A stretch of 26,302 nucleotides of DNA from Acidobacteriota bacterium (GTDB taxonomy: Bacteria > Acidobacteriota > HRBIN11): the NCBI GenBank assembly GCA_030550225.1, contig JAUQPV010000008.1, positions 1-26,302 on the forward strand, written 5' to 3'. Positions 6,831-14,552 of the stretch are shown piece by piece. The translations under genes were made by a program, and so were the position numbers. Position 1 is the first letter of the stretch. Each line of letters opens with the position of its first letter. Under the pieces are notes generated by a model. That model was not told where the DNA came from, made no database searches, and saw nothing but the letters and a program-made list of their open reading frames with translations.

Positions 6831-7856
6831 CTACCAAGTCCACGTTTGGAGGTTTTCCGAGGCGTCGGTCGCTACGACGGCGTCCTCGATGTCGAAGCCG
6901 TCGATGACGACGGCCGGGCCGATGAAAGCGTTCACCAAGCGAGTCCGTCGGGCCCGGACGGACCGGTCCAAGACGCTCGCCCGGAGGACTACTCCCTCGA
7001 CGGAGCATTGAGCTCCTATGACGGCCCAGTCTTCGACGGCGACATCGTCGGCGACATGCGCCGTCGGATGAGTCCATAGACCGGGCCGACGCCAAGTCCC
7101 CGCCGCCTCCAGGCGAGGCCGGAGCGGGCCGAAGACGGTCGGCTGGACCTGCCAGGTGCGCACGAGGCTCCCATATGTCGAAAGAAAGCGGTCGGCATGC
7201 CCAAAGTCCCACCAGGGAGCGTCGGACCGATAGCCGACGAGACGAAGGGTCCCGGCCTGCCAGGCCGGGGCGACGGCGTCCCGGAACCAGTCGGACGGAA
7301 ATTCAGTCGGTAAGCCTCGGAGGGCGGACGTGCGCAGGAAGGCCAGCCCGGCATACATGACGGCCACCCGGCCGGGCGCTTCCAAGGGATACAGGCGGGC
7401 CGTCGCCGGGTCCATGTAAAAATGGGTATACTCCGAAGCTGCGGCGTCGGCCCCCCGGACGTACAGGGCGGCATCGGCATCGGTTCCCAGGACAAAGTCC
7501 AGAAAGGCCGTTGTATCGACGAGCCCCAGGGAATCCCCGTTGAGGACGAGGACGTCGTCGGACCGACCCGTCGCATTCCAGAGATTTCGGATCGCCCCAC
7601 CCGTGCCGTAGGGAAAGTCGACTTCGTCGAGATACCGAACGGGGACCGGCGTATCCCAGGCCGTCGGCGGCGGGAACCGGTCGGCCATGTAGTGCCGGTT
7701 GACATAGATTTCTCGGATCCGGTCGTCGCCCCGAAGTCGGTCCAACTGGAGTTGCAGGAGGGGCATGTTCAGGACGGGGACCAAAACTTTCGGATACACG
7801 AGCGTCAGGGGCCGGAGCCGCATGCCGTACCCAGCCGCTAAGATCAGGACCTGCAT
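6831..7856 (-). CDS. Sugar-1-phosphate nucleotidyltransferase with C-terminal left-handed beta-helix
   Basis: The 341-residue protein begins with the nucleotidyltransferase signature LAAGYGMRLRPLT (residues 6-18) and continues with PKVLVPVLNMPLL, GTGGAIRN and VLVLNGDSLG, the nucleotide- and metal-binding elements of the RfbA/GlmU-like family. The last third (IGAQCSVEGVVLRASVLDRSVR and following, given as the region signature) has the hexapeptide pattern of a left-handed beta-helix. It should join a nucleoside triphosphate and a sugar phosphate to make an NDP-sugar for cell-surface glycans; the sugar cannot be told. The ATG at 7854-7856 follows GGAGG with a seven-base spacer. A longer in-frame reading to 8096 was rejected because it passes through heptad repeats. 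It is transcribed divergently from the metalloprotease gene. Confidence 0.9.
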   Translation of the reverse strand: MQVLILAAGYGMRLRPLTLVYPKVLVPVLNMPLLQLQLDRLRGDDRIREIYVNRHYMADRFPPPTAWDTPVPVRYLDEVDFPYGTGGAIRNLWNATGRSDDVLVLNGDSLGLVDTTAFLDFVLGTDADAALYVRGADAAASEYTHFYMDPATARLYPLEAPGRVAVMYAGLAFLRTSALRGLPTEFPSDWFRDAVAPAWQAGTLRLVGYRSDAPWWDFGHADRFLSTYGSLVRTWQVQPTVFGPLRPRLEAAGTWRRPGLWTHPTAHVADDVAVEDWAVIGAQCSVEGVVLRASVLDRSVRARRTRLVNAFIGPAVVIDGFDIEDAVVATDASENLQTWTW

Positions 7857-7861
7857 GGCCT

Positions 7862-8060
7862 TGCCTCCGGAAGATGCAAGATGCAGGATACAGGATGCGG
7901 GATGCGGAATGCGAGATGGGTGTCGATGTTGGGTATGTAAAGACCACGGACCCCAGACTACAGACCTGATGGAGTCATCGGGATACTTCGTCTCGAGACG
8001 AAGCGAACCAGGCTTCCGAAAAGGTCGATGGTCGGTGGTCCATGGTCTGTGGTCTAAGGA
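7862..8060. repeat. Heptad arrays in the divergent intergenic region
   Basis: Three period-7 arrays occur here. A gatgcag-type array (about 7869-7919) has no clear partner. A gaccacg-type array (about 7951-7978) and a complementary ggtctgt-type array (about 8027-8056) form an inverted pair. Between these two lies a perfect 18-bp palindrome at 7986-8003. The region must also hold the promoters of both flanking genes, but I could not identify a convincing -35/-10 pair. Confidence 0.75.
7986..8003. promoter_or_regulatory. Perfect 18-bp palindrome, possible operator
   Basis: The sequence cttcgtctcgagacgaag equals its own reverse complement. It sits 64 bp upstream of the metalloprotease start and 130 bp upstream of the nucleotidyltransferase start, in a divergent promoter region. 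This position suits a dimeric regulator. It could instead be the loop-closing part of the surrounding heptad inverted repeat. Confidence 0.45.
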
Positions 8061-8067
8061 GACACGC

Positions 8068-9414
8068 ATGGGACGACTTCGATGGGTCGGTCTCATTACC
8101 GCCGGTCTTGCCCTCGCCGTCGGCGGGTTAGGTAGCGGATGCGGGGCGCTTCCCTCAGCCTCGGATGCGTCTTCCGCCCTGGAAGGGCCGATCGCGGTTC
8201 GCTCGCCCTCTCAGGTGGTCTGGGGCCAGCGGTCCGGAGTCCCTTTTGTCTGGGCCCTGGCACCGGGCACCCGGGACCTCTCCCTTCACATCGGGCCGGT
8301 CCCCGTCGCGTCGCCCTCGGCGGCCCTCCGGACCCTGATGGACGCCGCCGAGCGGATCCGCCAACTCCGATTCCGCCGCCCGTTAACGACGAAGCCCCTG
8401 ACAGACGCCACACTTCGCCAACTCTTGGAGTCCGAGCGGAAGGAGCAAGCCCGCCGGTATCAGGCCAGCGAGAAGATCCTCCAGCTCTTGGGTCTCCTCG
8501 AGGCCCGGCAGAGTCTATGGCCCCTCTTAGAGTCCCTCTATCAAGAACAGGTCGTCGGGGTGTACGACCCCCGGAGCCGGGCCCTGTTTTGGCGCCAGGA
8601 TACGCTGGGTTTAACCGAACGGTTAATCATCGTCCACGAGCTCTCCCATGCCTTGGTCGACCAGAACTTTGACTTGGTGCCCTATCTGTATGGCCGTGAA
8701 GTCCAACAGGATGGGGAAGCCCGTATGGCCCGTCAAGCCGTCGCCGAGGGCGACGCGACCCTCGTCATGCTTCAGTACCAGATGGAGGCCATGGGCCTGG
8801 ACACGACAAGTCTTGCCGACCTTCTGGAGGCCGACCCCGAGGCCATGGACCAGCTCCTGGAGGCCTTTACCGACCTTCCCATCGGCGATGCCCGCTACCC
8901 GCCTTGGCTCGTCCGGCTGTTTGTCGCTCCCTACATCGACGGCCTCCGGCTGGTCCTGGCGGTCTTCCGGCGGGACGGCTGGACCGGCGTCAACGGCCTC
9001 TACCGACGCCCGCCGGCCGACACAAGCCAGCTCCTTCACCCCGAACGTTACTTTCAGGACCGCTCGGGCCGACCCGTGCCGCCCCCGACGCCGACCGACG
9101 GAAAAGTCTTCGACCGGGACCGGATGGGAGAATTGAGCTGGCTCATATGGCTGGAACACTTTACGGACCAGCCGACGGCCGCCCGGGCCGCTGACGGATG
9201 GGACGGCGACATGAGCGTCTTAGTTCAGACCGGCCGCCAGGGCTGGGAGTGGCAGGCGGCGACCCGCTGGGCGTCGGAAAGGGACGCCCAGGAATTCGAG
9301 CAGGCCGTCCGGCAGGCGATGGACCGCCGGGCCCGGGTCGATCGACTCCTCCCCGTCCGGTGGGACATACGCCGGGAGAGCCGGACTGTCTACTTCCGGG
9401 TCGTCACACCGTGA
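8068..9414 (+). CDS. Putative lipoprotein zinc metalloprotease (HExxH)
   Basis: The 448-residue product starts with a signal peptide (RLRWVGLITAGLALAVGG) ending at a cysteine in LGSGC, a possible but imperfect lipobox. The catalytic motif is HELSH at residues 190-194 inside IIVHELSHALVDQNFD. A downstream glutamate in AVAEGDATL (E227) is a good candidate third zinc ligand, as in gluzincin-type enzymes. The preceding VVGVYDPRSRALF is typical of an uncharacterised family of exported bacterial metalloproteases with this HEL(S/T)HALxDQ core. The substrate is unknown; periplasmic or surface location is inferred. The ATG at 8068-8070 follows AAGGAG and gives a sensible signal peptide. The longer in-frame reading from 7765 crosses heptad repeats and was rejected. 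Confidence 0.8.
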   Translation: MGRLRWVGLITAGLALAVGGLGSGCGALPSASDASSALEGPIAVRSPSQVVWGQRSGVPFVWALAPGTRDLSLHIGPVPVASPSAALRTLMDAAERIRQLRFRRPLTTKPLTDATLRQLLESERKEQARRYQASEKILQLLGLLEARQSLWPLLESLYQEQVVGVYDPRSRALFWRQDTLGLTERLIIVHELSHALVDQNFDLVPYLYGREVQQDGEARMARQAVAEGDATLVMLQYQMEAMGLDTTSLADLLEADPEAMDQLLEAFTDLPIGDARYPPWLVRLFVAPYIDGLRLVLAVFRRDGWTGVNGLYRRPPADTSQLLHPERYFQDRSGRPVPPPTPTDGKVFDRDRMGELSWLIWLEHFTDQPTAARAADGWDGDMSVLVQTGRQGWEWQAATRWASERDAQEFEQAVRQAMDRRARVDRLLPVRWDIRRESRTVYFRVVTP

Positions 9415-9717
9415 AAGACCATGGACCCGTTCCACGCGATGGGGATGACCCCTGCCCCCGGCGCACCCGACGAGGCCGACGGGTCTTCCCCGATAGGTCT
9501 ATGGGCTTACTTCGGCCCACCGGAAATGGAACCGCGATGGACCCGCGATGGACCCGGTTGCTTTTGGGTCGGCTCAGAGCGATGATTACTTAGTGTAGGG
9601 TCTTGGGTGCTCGGTATCGGACTCTTAGGGGGCGGAGGTATAAGGATGCAAGTCCCTGCTTCCCGAAACCCGGCCTGACCCTGAAAATATCACGAGGGGA
9701 ACTGGCGAGACTCTGCT
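9415..9717. other. Intergenic region before secA
   Basis: This 303-bp gap holds no convincing gene. It contains an 11-bp tandem duplication (ccgcgatggac at 9532-9542 and 9543-9553) and a short unpaired period-7 array (about 9596-9625, with units like cttgggt and gctcggt). It should include the secA promoter and any SecM-like leader, but no leader peptide, arrest motif or clear promoter could be recognised. Confidence 0.5.
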
Positions 9718-12672
9718 ATGTCCCTGATCACGACCGTCCTTGGCAAGATCTTCGGGACGAAAAACGAACGGGAAATCCGGCGGCTCCGGCGGATCGCCGA
9801 CCGCTGTAACGCCCTGGAGCCCGACATGCAGAGGCTCTCGGACGCCGAGCTCCGGGCCAAGACCGACGAATTCCGGCGTCGTCTGGCCGCCGGCGAGACG
9901 CTGGACGACCTCCTCGTCGAGGCCTTCGCCGTCGTCCGGGAGGCGGCCCGTCGGGTCCTTAACATGCGTCACTTCGACGTCCAGCTCATGGGCGGGATCG
10001 TCCTCCACGAGGGCAAGATCGCTGAGATGGCGACCGGTGAAGGGAAGACCCTGGTCGCCACGCTTCCGGCCTACCTCAACGCCCTGACGGGCGAGGGCGT
10101 CCACATCGTGACCGTCAACGACTACCTGGCCAAGCGAGACCGCTACTGGATGGGCCCCGTCTATGAGTTTCTGGGCCTGACCGTCGGCGTCATCCAGCAC
10201 GACATGAACGACGAGGAGCGCCGCCGGGCCTATGCCTGCGACATCACGTACGGGACGAACAACGAGTTTGGCTTCGACTACCTGCGGGACAACATGAAGG
10301 TCCGTCTCGAGGACATGGTCCAGCGGGGGCACAACTACGCCATCGTCGACGAGGTCGACAGCATCCTCATCGACGAGGCCCGGACGCCGCTCATCATCTC
10401 GGGGCCCGTCGAGGAGGACACGTCCCGGTATTACGTTTACGACCGGGTCGCCCGTCGGCTCCGGCCCGGCGAGGATTTCGAGCTGGACGAGAAGCGCAAG
10501 ACGGTCACCCTGACCGAGACGGGCGTCCACCACGTCGAGGAGCTCCTTCGTATCGAGAACCTCTACGACCCCCGCCACCTGGACGACCTCCAGGGCGTCA
10601 TCCAGGCCATTCGAGCCCACTACTTGTTCAAGAACGAAGTCGACTACATCGTCAAGGACGGCAAAGTCATCCTGGTCGATGAATTCACGGGCCGTCTGAT
10701 GCCGGGCCGACGGTACAGCGACGGCCTCCACCAAGCCCTCGAGGCTAAGGAGGGCGTCCGCATCGAGACGGAGAACCAGACGCTGGCGACCATCACGATC
10801 CAGAACTACTTCCGGATGTACAAGAAGCTGGCCGGGATGACGGGGACGGCGGCGACGGAGGCGGCCGAGTTTGAAAAGATCTACGGCCTCGACGTCGTCG
10901 TTATCCCGACGAACAAGCCCCTCCGGCGGACTGAGTACCCCGACGTCATCTACAAGACGGAGGCCGCCAAGTTCCGGGCCGTCGTCCGGGCCATCAAGGA
11001 ACTTCACGAGATGGGCCGGCCTATCCTCGTCGGGACGACGTCCATCGAGAAGTCCGAGCGTCTCAGCCAACTCCTTCGCCGGGAGGGCATTCCCCACGTC
11101 GTCTTAAACGCTAAGTACCACGAGAAAGAAGCCGAGATCGTCGCCCAGGCCGGTCGGAGCGGGGCCGTCACGATCGCCACGAACATGGCTGGCCGGGGGA
11201 CAGACATCATCCTGGGCGGCAACCCTGAAGCCCTCTGCGCCAAGCTTCTCGAACGACAGGGCTTCAGCCGCTACGACTGGCGGGTCGAGCTCTTCATCAA
11301 GGCCGTCCTGCGGGACGACCTCGAGACGGCTCGCAAGATCGCCCAGGAACTCGACGGCCTGGACTTGTCGGTCATCCCCGAGATGGTCCGGATTCGGGAG
11401 GAGTGCGCTCGGGACCATGAGAAGGTCGTCCAACTCGGCGGCCTGCACGTCATCGGTACGGAGCGCCACGAAGCCCGTCGGATCGACAACCAGCTCCGGG
11501 GCCGGGCTGGCCGGCAGGGCGACCCCGGGTCATCGCAGTTCTTCTTGTCGTTGGAAGACGAGCTCCTGCGGCTTTTCGGCGGGGACCGTCTCAAGCGGCT
11601 GATGCACCGGCTCGGGATGCCCGACGACGAGCCCATCGAGCACCGGACCATCACGAGACTCATCGAGAATGCCCAGAAGAAGGTCGAGCAGTGGCACTTC
11701 GACATCCGGAAGCACCTGCTGGAATACGACGACGTCATGAACCGCCAGCGGGAGCTCATCTACGGCCTGCGCCACCGCATCATGGCCGGCGGGGTCCACG
11801 TCTCGAATTTCCTGGACAACGCTCTGGAGAACGTCGTCGGGCGCCTCGTCGCCGACGCCTGTCCCGACCGGCGGGACCCGCCGGACTGGGACTGGGCGAG
11901 CCTCGCCCAGGGCATTCACGAGGTCTTTCAGTGGAACGTCGCTCCCGACGAACTCTACCGGGCGGCGACGGATGCCCACGTCATGAGCCCGATGGCGCTT
12001 CAGGACTGGCTCGTCGAACAGCTTCGGGAACGCCTCCGGGCGAAGGCCGCCCTCGTCCCGGACGCCGACCGGTGGAATGCCTTCCTGCGAGACGTCGTCC
12101 TCTACGTCATCGACACCCACTGGAAGGAGCACCTGTACGCCCTCGACCTCCTACGGGACACGATCGGCCTGCGGGGGTTCGGTCAGCGGGACCCCCTCGT
12201 CGAGTTCAAGCGGGAGAGCTTCCACTTGTTTGAGGAGATGCTCGACCGCATCGAGGAGACAGCCCTGCGGTACGTCTACTGGGTCCAAGTCGAGGTCCCC
12301 GAGACGGCCGTCGTCCGACGCCGCACGCCCCGGCGGTACCAGATGTCCCGGCCCGAGGTCCAGCGTCTGGCGGCGGCCCGGGCAGCGGCGGCGACGGCCG
12401 TCGCCGAGGACGAACCGGCCGAGGCCGCCGCGGCGGGCGTCCCCAAGACCTTCCGGCGGGCCCAGCCGAAGGTCGGCCGCAACGACCCCTGTCCATGCGG
12501 GAGCGGCAAGAAGTACAAGAAGTGCTGTCTCCTGCGGGAGACCGCTTCGCGGATTGGGCAGTACGGCGGGTGGGCCGGTCGGCAGTCGGCGGATGGGGAG
12601 ATAAAAATGACATCCCCGCCGACTGCCGACCTGACTTACTGCCCCATCGCTTTTCTCGAGGGAGGTCATTGA
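9718..12672 (+). CDS. secA: Protein translocase ATPase SecA
   Basis: SecA is the ATPase that pushes preproteins through SecYEG. The 984-residue product has Walker A ATGEGKT (105-111), TVNDYLAKRD (132-141), the DEVDSILIDEARTPL block (211-225), MTGTA in the region near residue 380, NMAGRGTDI and the GRAGRQGDPG block of the second nucleotide-binding domain. The C-terminal zinc-binding motif is present as C925, C927, C936 and C937. The 43 residues after that motif (942-984) are encoded by an octad inverted repeat and do not resemble a SecA tail. The stop TGA overlaps the start of the next gene. The ATG at 9718 matches the family start; GGCGAG lies about nine bases upstream. Confidence 0.98.
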   Translation: MSLITTVLGKIFGTKNEREIRRLRRIADRCNALEPDMQRLSDAELRAKTDEFRRRLAAGETLDDLLVEAFAVVREAARRVLNMRHFDVQLMGGIVLHEGKIAEMATGEGKTLVATLPAYLNALTGEGVHIVTVNDYLAKRDRYWMGPVYEFLGLTVGVIQHDMNDEERRRAYACDITYGTNNEFGFDYLRDNMKVRLEDMVQRGHNYAIVDEVDSILIDEARTPLIISGPVEEDTSRYYVYDRVARRLRPGEDFELDEKRKTVTLTETGVHHVEELLRIENLYDPRHLDDLQGVIQAIRAHYLFKNEVDYIVKDGKVILVDEFTGRLMPGRRYSDGLHQALEAKEGVRIETENQTLATITIQNYFRMYKKLAGMTGTAATEAAEFEKIYGLDVVVIPTNKPLRRTEYPDVIYKTEAAKFRAVVRAIKELHEMGRPILVGTTSIEKSERLSQLLRREGIPHVVLNAKYHEKEAEIVAQAGRSGAVTIATNMAGRGTDIILGGNPEALCAKLLERQGFSRYDWRVELFIKAVLRDDLETARKIAQELDGLDLSVIPEMVRIREECARDHEKVVQLGGLHVIGTERHEARRIDNQLRGRAGRQGDPGSSQFFLSLEDELLRLFGGDRLKRLMHRLGMPDDEPIEHRTITRLIENAQKKVEQWHFDIRKHLLEYDDVMNRQRELIYGLRHRIMAGGVHVSNFLDNALENVVGRLVADACPDRRDPPDWDWASLAQGIHEVFQWNVAPDELYRAATDAHVMSPMALQDWLVEQLRERLRAKAALVPDADRWNAFLRDVVLYVIDTHWKEHLYALDLLRDTIGLRGFGQRDPLVEFKRESFHLFEEMLDRIEETALRYVYWVQVEVPETAVVRRRTPRRYQMSRPEVQRLAAARAAAATAVAEDEPAEAAAAGVPKTFRRAQPKVGRNDPCPCGSGKKYKKCCLLRETASRIGQYGGWAGRQSADGEIKMTSPPTADLTYCPIAFLEGGH
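12553..12655. repeat. Octad-array inverted repeat inside the secA 3' end
   Basis: The left arm (about 12553-12600, with gggcagta, cggcagtc and similar units) pairs with the right arm (about 12609-12651, gccgacct, gacttact, gccccatc). When the right arm is reverse-complemented, the arms align with the left arm carrying exactly one extra 8-base unit. The structure is translated as the SecA tail. It lies just before the ribosome binding site of the downstream gene, where a hairpin could affect coupling. Confidence 0.75.
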
Positions 12673-13172
12673 CACGGCCGAATCTGAAGCAGTACGAACA
12701 ACGCTTCCGAAAAGCCATCGGGGCCCGTCTGCCCGACGTTCAAGGCTACCAAGGGGTCGAAGTGGCGACCCAGACGGACCATCGCCTGCGGACTTACTTG
12801 GCCGACGAACTGGACCGCCACCGGGACCAGTTGGGTGTATTTCGCAATCGCCTTCTTCGGAGCGGCCGGGTCGACTTACTGGACGACGTCGAATTTCTGG
12901 CCCACCGGATGACCCAATTGGCCGACCGGCTCCGGACAGCCGATTACACGTATGCAGATTTCTTCAGCCGGGGACCCCTGACGGTCGAACAGATGACACG
13001 TCTCTATGAGATAGACACGGCCCTTATCCAGGCTCTGCAAGACCTGGAACACCTGATGGACCAGATGACATCGGCCGTCGACCCCGGCCTTTACCTACGG
13101 GACCTCACGGAAGTCGTCCACCGGATTCAATCGCTCTTTGATCAGCGCACCGAGATGACGGGGCGCCCGTAG
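12669..13172 (+). CDS. Small helical protein of unknown function, translationally coupled to secA
   Basis: I do not recognise this 167-residue protein. It looks mostly alpha-helical and charged, with segments such as LRTYLADELDRHRDQLGVF, MTQLADRLRTADY and IQALQDLEHLMDQMTSA. No signal peptide or membrane segment is visible, so it is probably cytoplasmic. The start is inferred: TTG at 12669-12671 overlaps the secA stop TGA (12670-12672), and GGAGGT lies just upstream at 12661-12666, although the spacer is short. A longer in-frame reading from 12495 lies inside secA and was not chosen. Co-expression with secA suggests, but does not show, a link to export. A partner or quality-control role would be speculative. 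Confidence 0.6.
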   Translation: MTRPNLKQYEQRFRKAIGARLPDVQGYQGVEVATQTDHRLRTYLADELDRHRDQLGVFRNRLLRSGRVDLLDDVEFLAHRMTQLADRLRTADYTYADFFSRGPLTVEQMTRLYEIDTALIQALQDLEHLMDQMTSAVDPGLYLRDLTEVVHRIQSLFDQRTEMTGRP

Positions 13173-13246
13173 GGGAATGGCTCACCGCTCATAGCGGATG
13201 GCGCCGGGGCGGGTGTGGGACTCCCTATCCGTTCCTCGCCCCACAG

Positions 13247-13450
13247 ATGATGGGTCAAGCTCGGGACATCTTGACGTGTCCGACCTGTGGGGAAGGCCTC
13301 CCATACGGGGCCCGCTTTTGTTTCCAGTGCGGGGCCCCTCTGCGGGTCGAGTGCCCCCACTGCGGGGCCGAATGGTCGGTGGCCGAGCAGCGGACCCGAT
13401 GCCCCACCTGTGGGCGAGATTTCGATCCAAAAGGGCAGGTGGGCAGATAG
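13247..13450 (+). CDS. Small double zinc ribbon protein
   Basis: The 67-residue product contains four CxxC knuckles: CPTCG, CFQCG, CPHCG and CPTCG. They form two zinc ribbons of the double-zinc-ribbon type. Such domains mediate nucleic-acid or protein contacts; alone they do not define a function. The last residues (about KGQVGR) read into a period-8 repeat array that contains the stop codon. Two adjacent ATG codons (13247 and 13250) are possible starts, and neither has a clear Shine-Dalgarno sequence. It follows the secA-linked gene by about 75 bp on the same strand and may share its transcript. Confidence 0.7.
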   Translation: MMGQARDILTCPTCGEGLPYGARFCFQCGAPLRVECPHCGAEWSVAEQRTRCPTCGRDFDPKGQVGR

Positions 13451-13495
13451 GCAGGCCGACAGATGGGCCGTCGGCCGACCGGCCCTTTCATTTAT
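13434..13495. repeat. Octad array between convergent genes
   Basis: Period-8 units of a gggcaggt/gggcagat type run from about 13434 to 13470, followed by the complementary-looking gtcggccgaccggcc stretch. It lies between the convergent zinc ribbon and SDR genes, where it could end transcription in both directions. No good second arm was found. Confidence 0.5.
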
Positions 13496-13499
13496 CCCT

Positions 13500-14255
13500 T
13501 CATCCCAGCCAGCGGCCGCTGTCCATCCACAGGACCTGGCCCGTCATGGCACCGCCGCCCTCGAGGATGAGGTCCACGGCCCGCAGGAGGGCCCCTAAGG
13601 AAGCCGGCTCCCCCCGGGCGATGCGCGAAAGGACCGGCTCCGAGGCCTCGTCCTCCCGGCGGATCCAGTAAGGGGCGATGGCATGGACGGTGACCCACGG
13701 CGATAGGACCCGGGCCAGTAGACGGGTCCAATGGGCCATGACGGCCTTCGAGGCCGTGTAGGCCGCATAGGCCGGGTAGCCCTGCTCGATACCGGCGTCC
13801 GCCATGAAGATGACCCGGGCAGGGGGCTCCATCTTTTCACAGAGCTTTTGAACGATCCGGATGGGGGCCCACCCGTGCAGGACCATCATGCGAAGGAAGT
13901 CCCGCCACTTCATCTGCGACCAGGGGGTTTTGTAAAAGTCGGCGGCGTTGAAGAAGAGGACGCCCACGCAGTCGACCTGTCGGCGGACGCGAGCGACCCA
14001 CCGGTCCAGGGCTCGGGGATCGGCTAAGTCGGCCTGCGTGATCAGGACGGGGACGTCGAGCCCCTCCTGACGGAGGCGCTCGACTAACTGGACGAGGGGA
14101 CGGCGGCGGGTCCGGCAGTGCAGGACCCCCCGCATCCCGTGCACGCTCATCAGGTGCGCCGCCACGGCCAATCCGACGGGACTCGACGCCCCCGTGATGA
14201 CGGCCCATCGGTCCCGGAACGCGCTGACGACGACCTCCCGGCGGCCGACCGACAT
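13500..14255 (-). CDS. Short-chain dehydrogenase/reductase, pteridine-reductase-like
   Basis: The 251-residue protein is an SDR: nucleotide-binding TGASSPVGLA (residues 21-30), FFNAADFYKTPW (101-112) and the YxxxK pair Y166/K170. The catalytic Ser position, 13 residues before Tyr, is Asp153 (FMADAG). An Asp-Tyr-Lys triad plus a NA-S/A-x-FYxTP segment is the pattern of pteridine reductase PTR1/FolM rather than of ordinary SDRs. It may therefore reduce a dihydropterin with NAD(P)H; this is inferred from motifs, and other SDR substrates remain possible. The ATG at 14253-14255 follows GGAGGG with a four-base spacer. The longer in-frame reading to 14567 crosses heptad repeats. It is convergent with the zinc ribbon gene and divergent from the DsbA-like gene. 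Confidence 0.8.
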   Translation of the reverse strand: MSVGRREVVVSAFRDRWAVITGASSPVGLAVAAHLMSVHGMRGVLHCRTRRRPLVQLVERLRQEGLDVPVLITQADLADPRALDRWVARVRRQVDCVGVLFFNAADFYKTPWSQMKWRDFLRMMVLHGWAPIRIVQKLCEKMEPPARVIFMADAGIEQGYPAYAAYTASKAVMAHWTRLLARVLSPWVTVHAIAPYWIRREDEASEPVLSRIARGEPASLGALLRAVDLILEGGGAMTGQVLWMDSGRWLG

Positions 14256-14287
14256 CCAGCCCTCCACGGGCGGGTTTAGTGTCAGGA

Positions 14288-14474
14288 GTCGAGAATAGGA
14301 TACAGGATGCAAGAGGGGATTGGGAATCGGGAAATGAGGTGCCGGGCCTTCGGTGGTGGGGACCCACCCCGACCCGCCTTCCCGACCCTTCGAAAAATCG
14401 GTGCTCGGTGCTGGGTGTTGGGTTCTTGAAAAAGGGGACCTAACACCCAACACCCAGCACCCAACACCCATAAT
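14288..14474. repeat. Heptad arrays including an inverted partial copy of the 372-575 element core
   Basis: Positions 14382-14423 match 497-538 over 42 bases in opposite orientation, without a mismatch that I can see. They continue into the same hairpin of tgttggg-type heptads and complementary acccaac-type heptads (to about 14474). The outer 17-bp ends of the element are missing. Just before it, 14288-14340 is another period-7 stretch (ggataca, ggatgca, atcggga). It occupies most of the 297-bp divergent gap between the SDR and DsbA-like genes. Confidence 0.8.
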
Positions 14475-14491
14475 CCCCTGACCGGACCCAT

Positions 14492-14520
14492 TTGCCTGGG
14501 GGGCGGGCCTTTGGTATGAT
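14492..14520 (+). promoter_or_regulatory. Sigma70-type promoter of the DsbA-like gene
   Basis: TTGCCT (14492-14497) and TATGAT (14515-14520) are separated by 17 bp. The -10 box has the extended TGn in front of it. It lies 33 bp before the start codon of the DsbA-like gene and just after the heptad hairpin. Confidence 0.6.
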
Positions 14521-14552
14521 GAAGCGCAAGGAAATTCTCTCAGGAGGCGCAG

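Noticed and set aside
7857..8096. N-terminal extension of the nucleotidyltransferase
   Set aside because: The extension is translated heptad repeat (DHRPWTTDHRPF), whereas the ATG at 7856 has a strong ribosome binding site and the family's normal N-terminus.
9415..9717. SecM-like arrest peptide upstream of secA
   Set aside because: No short open frame with a signal peptide and an arrest-like C-terminus could be found.
9625..11097. A 490-residue minus-strand open frame opposite secA
   Set aside because: It is a codon-complement shadow of secA with Val/Asp/Leu-rich low-complexity sequence and no domain.
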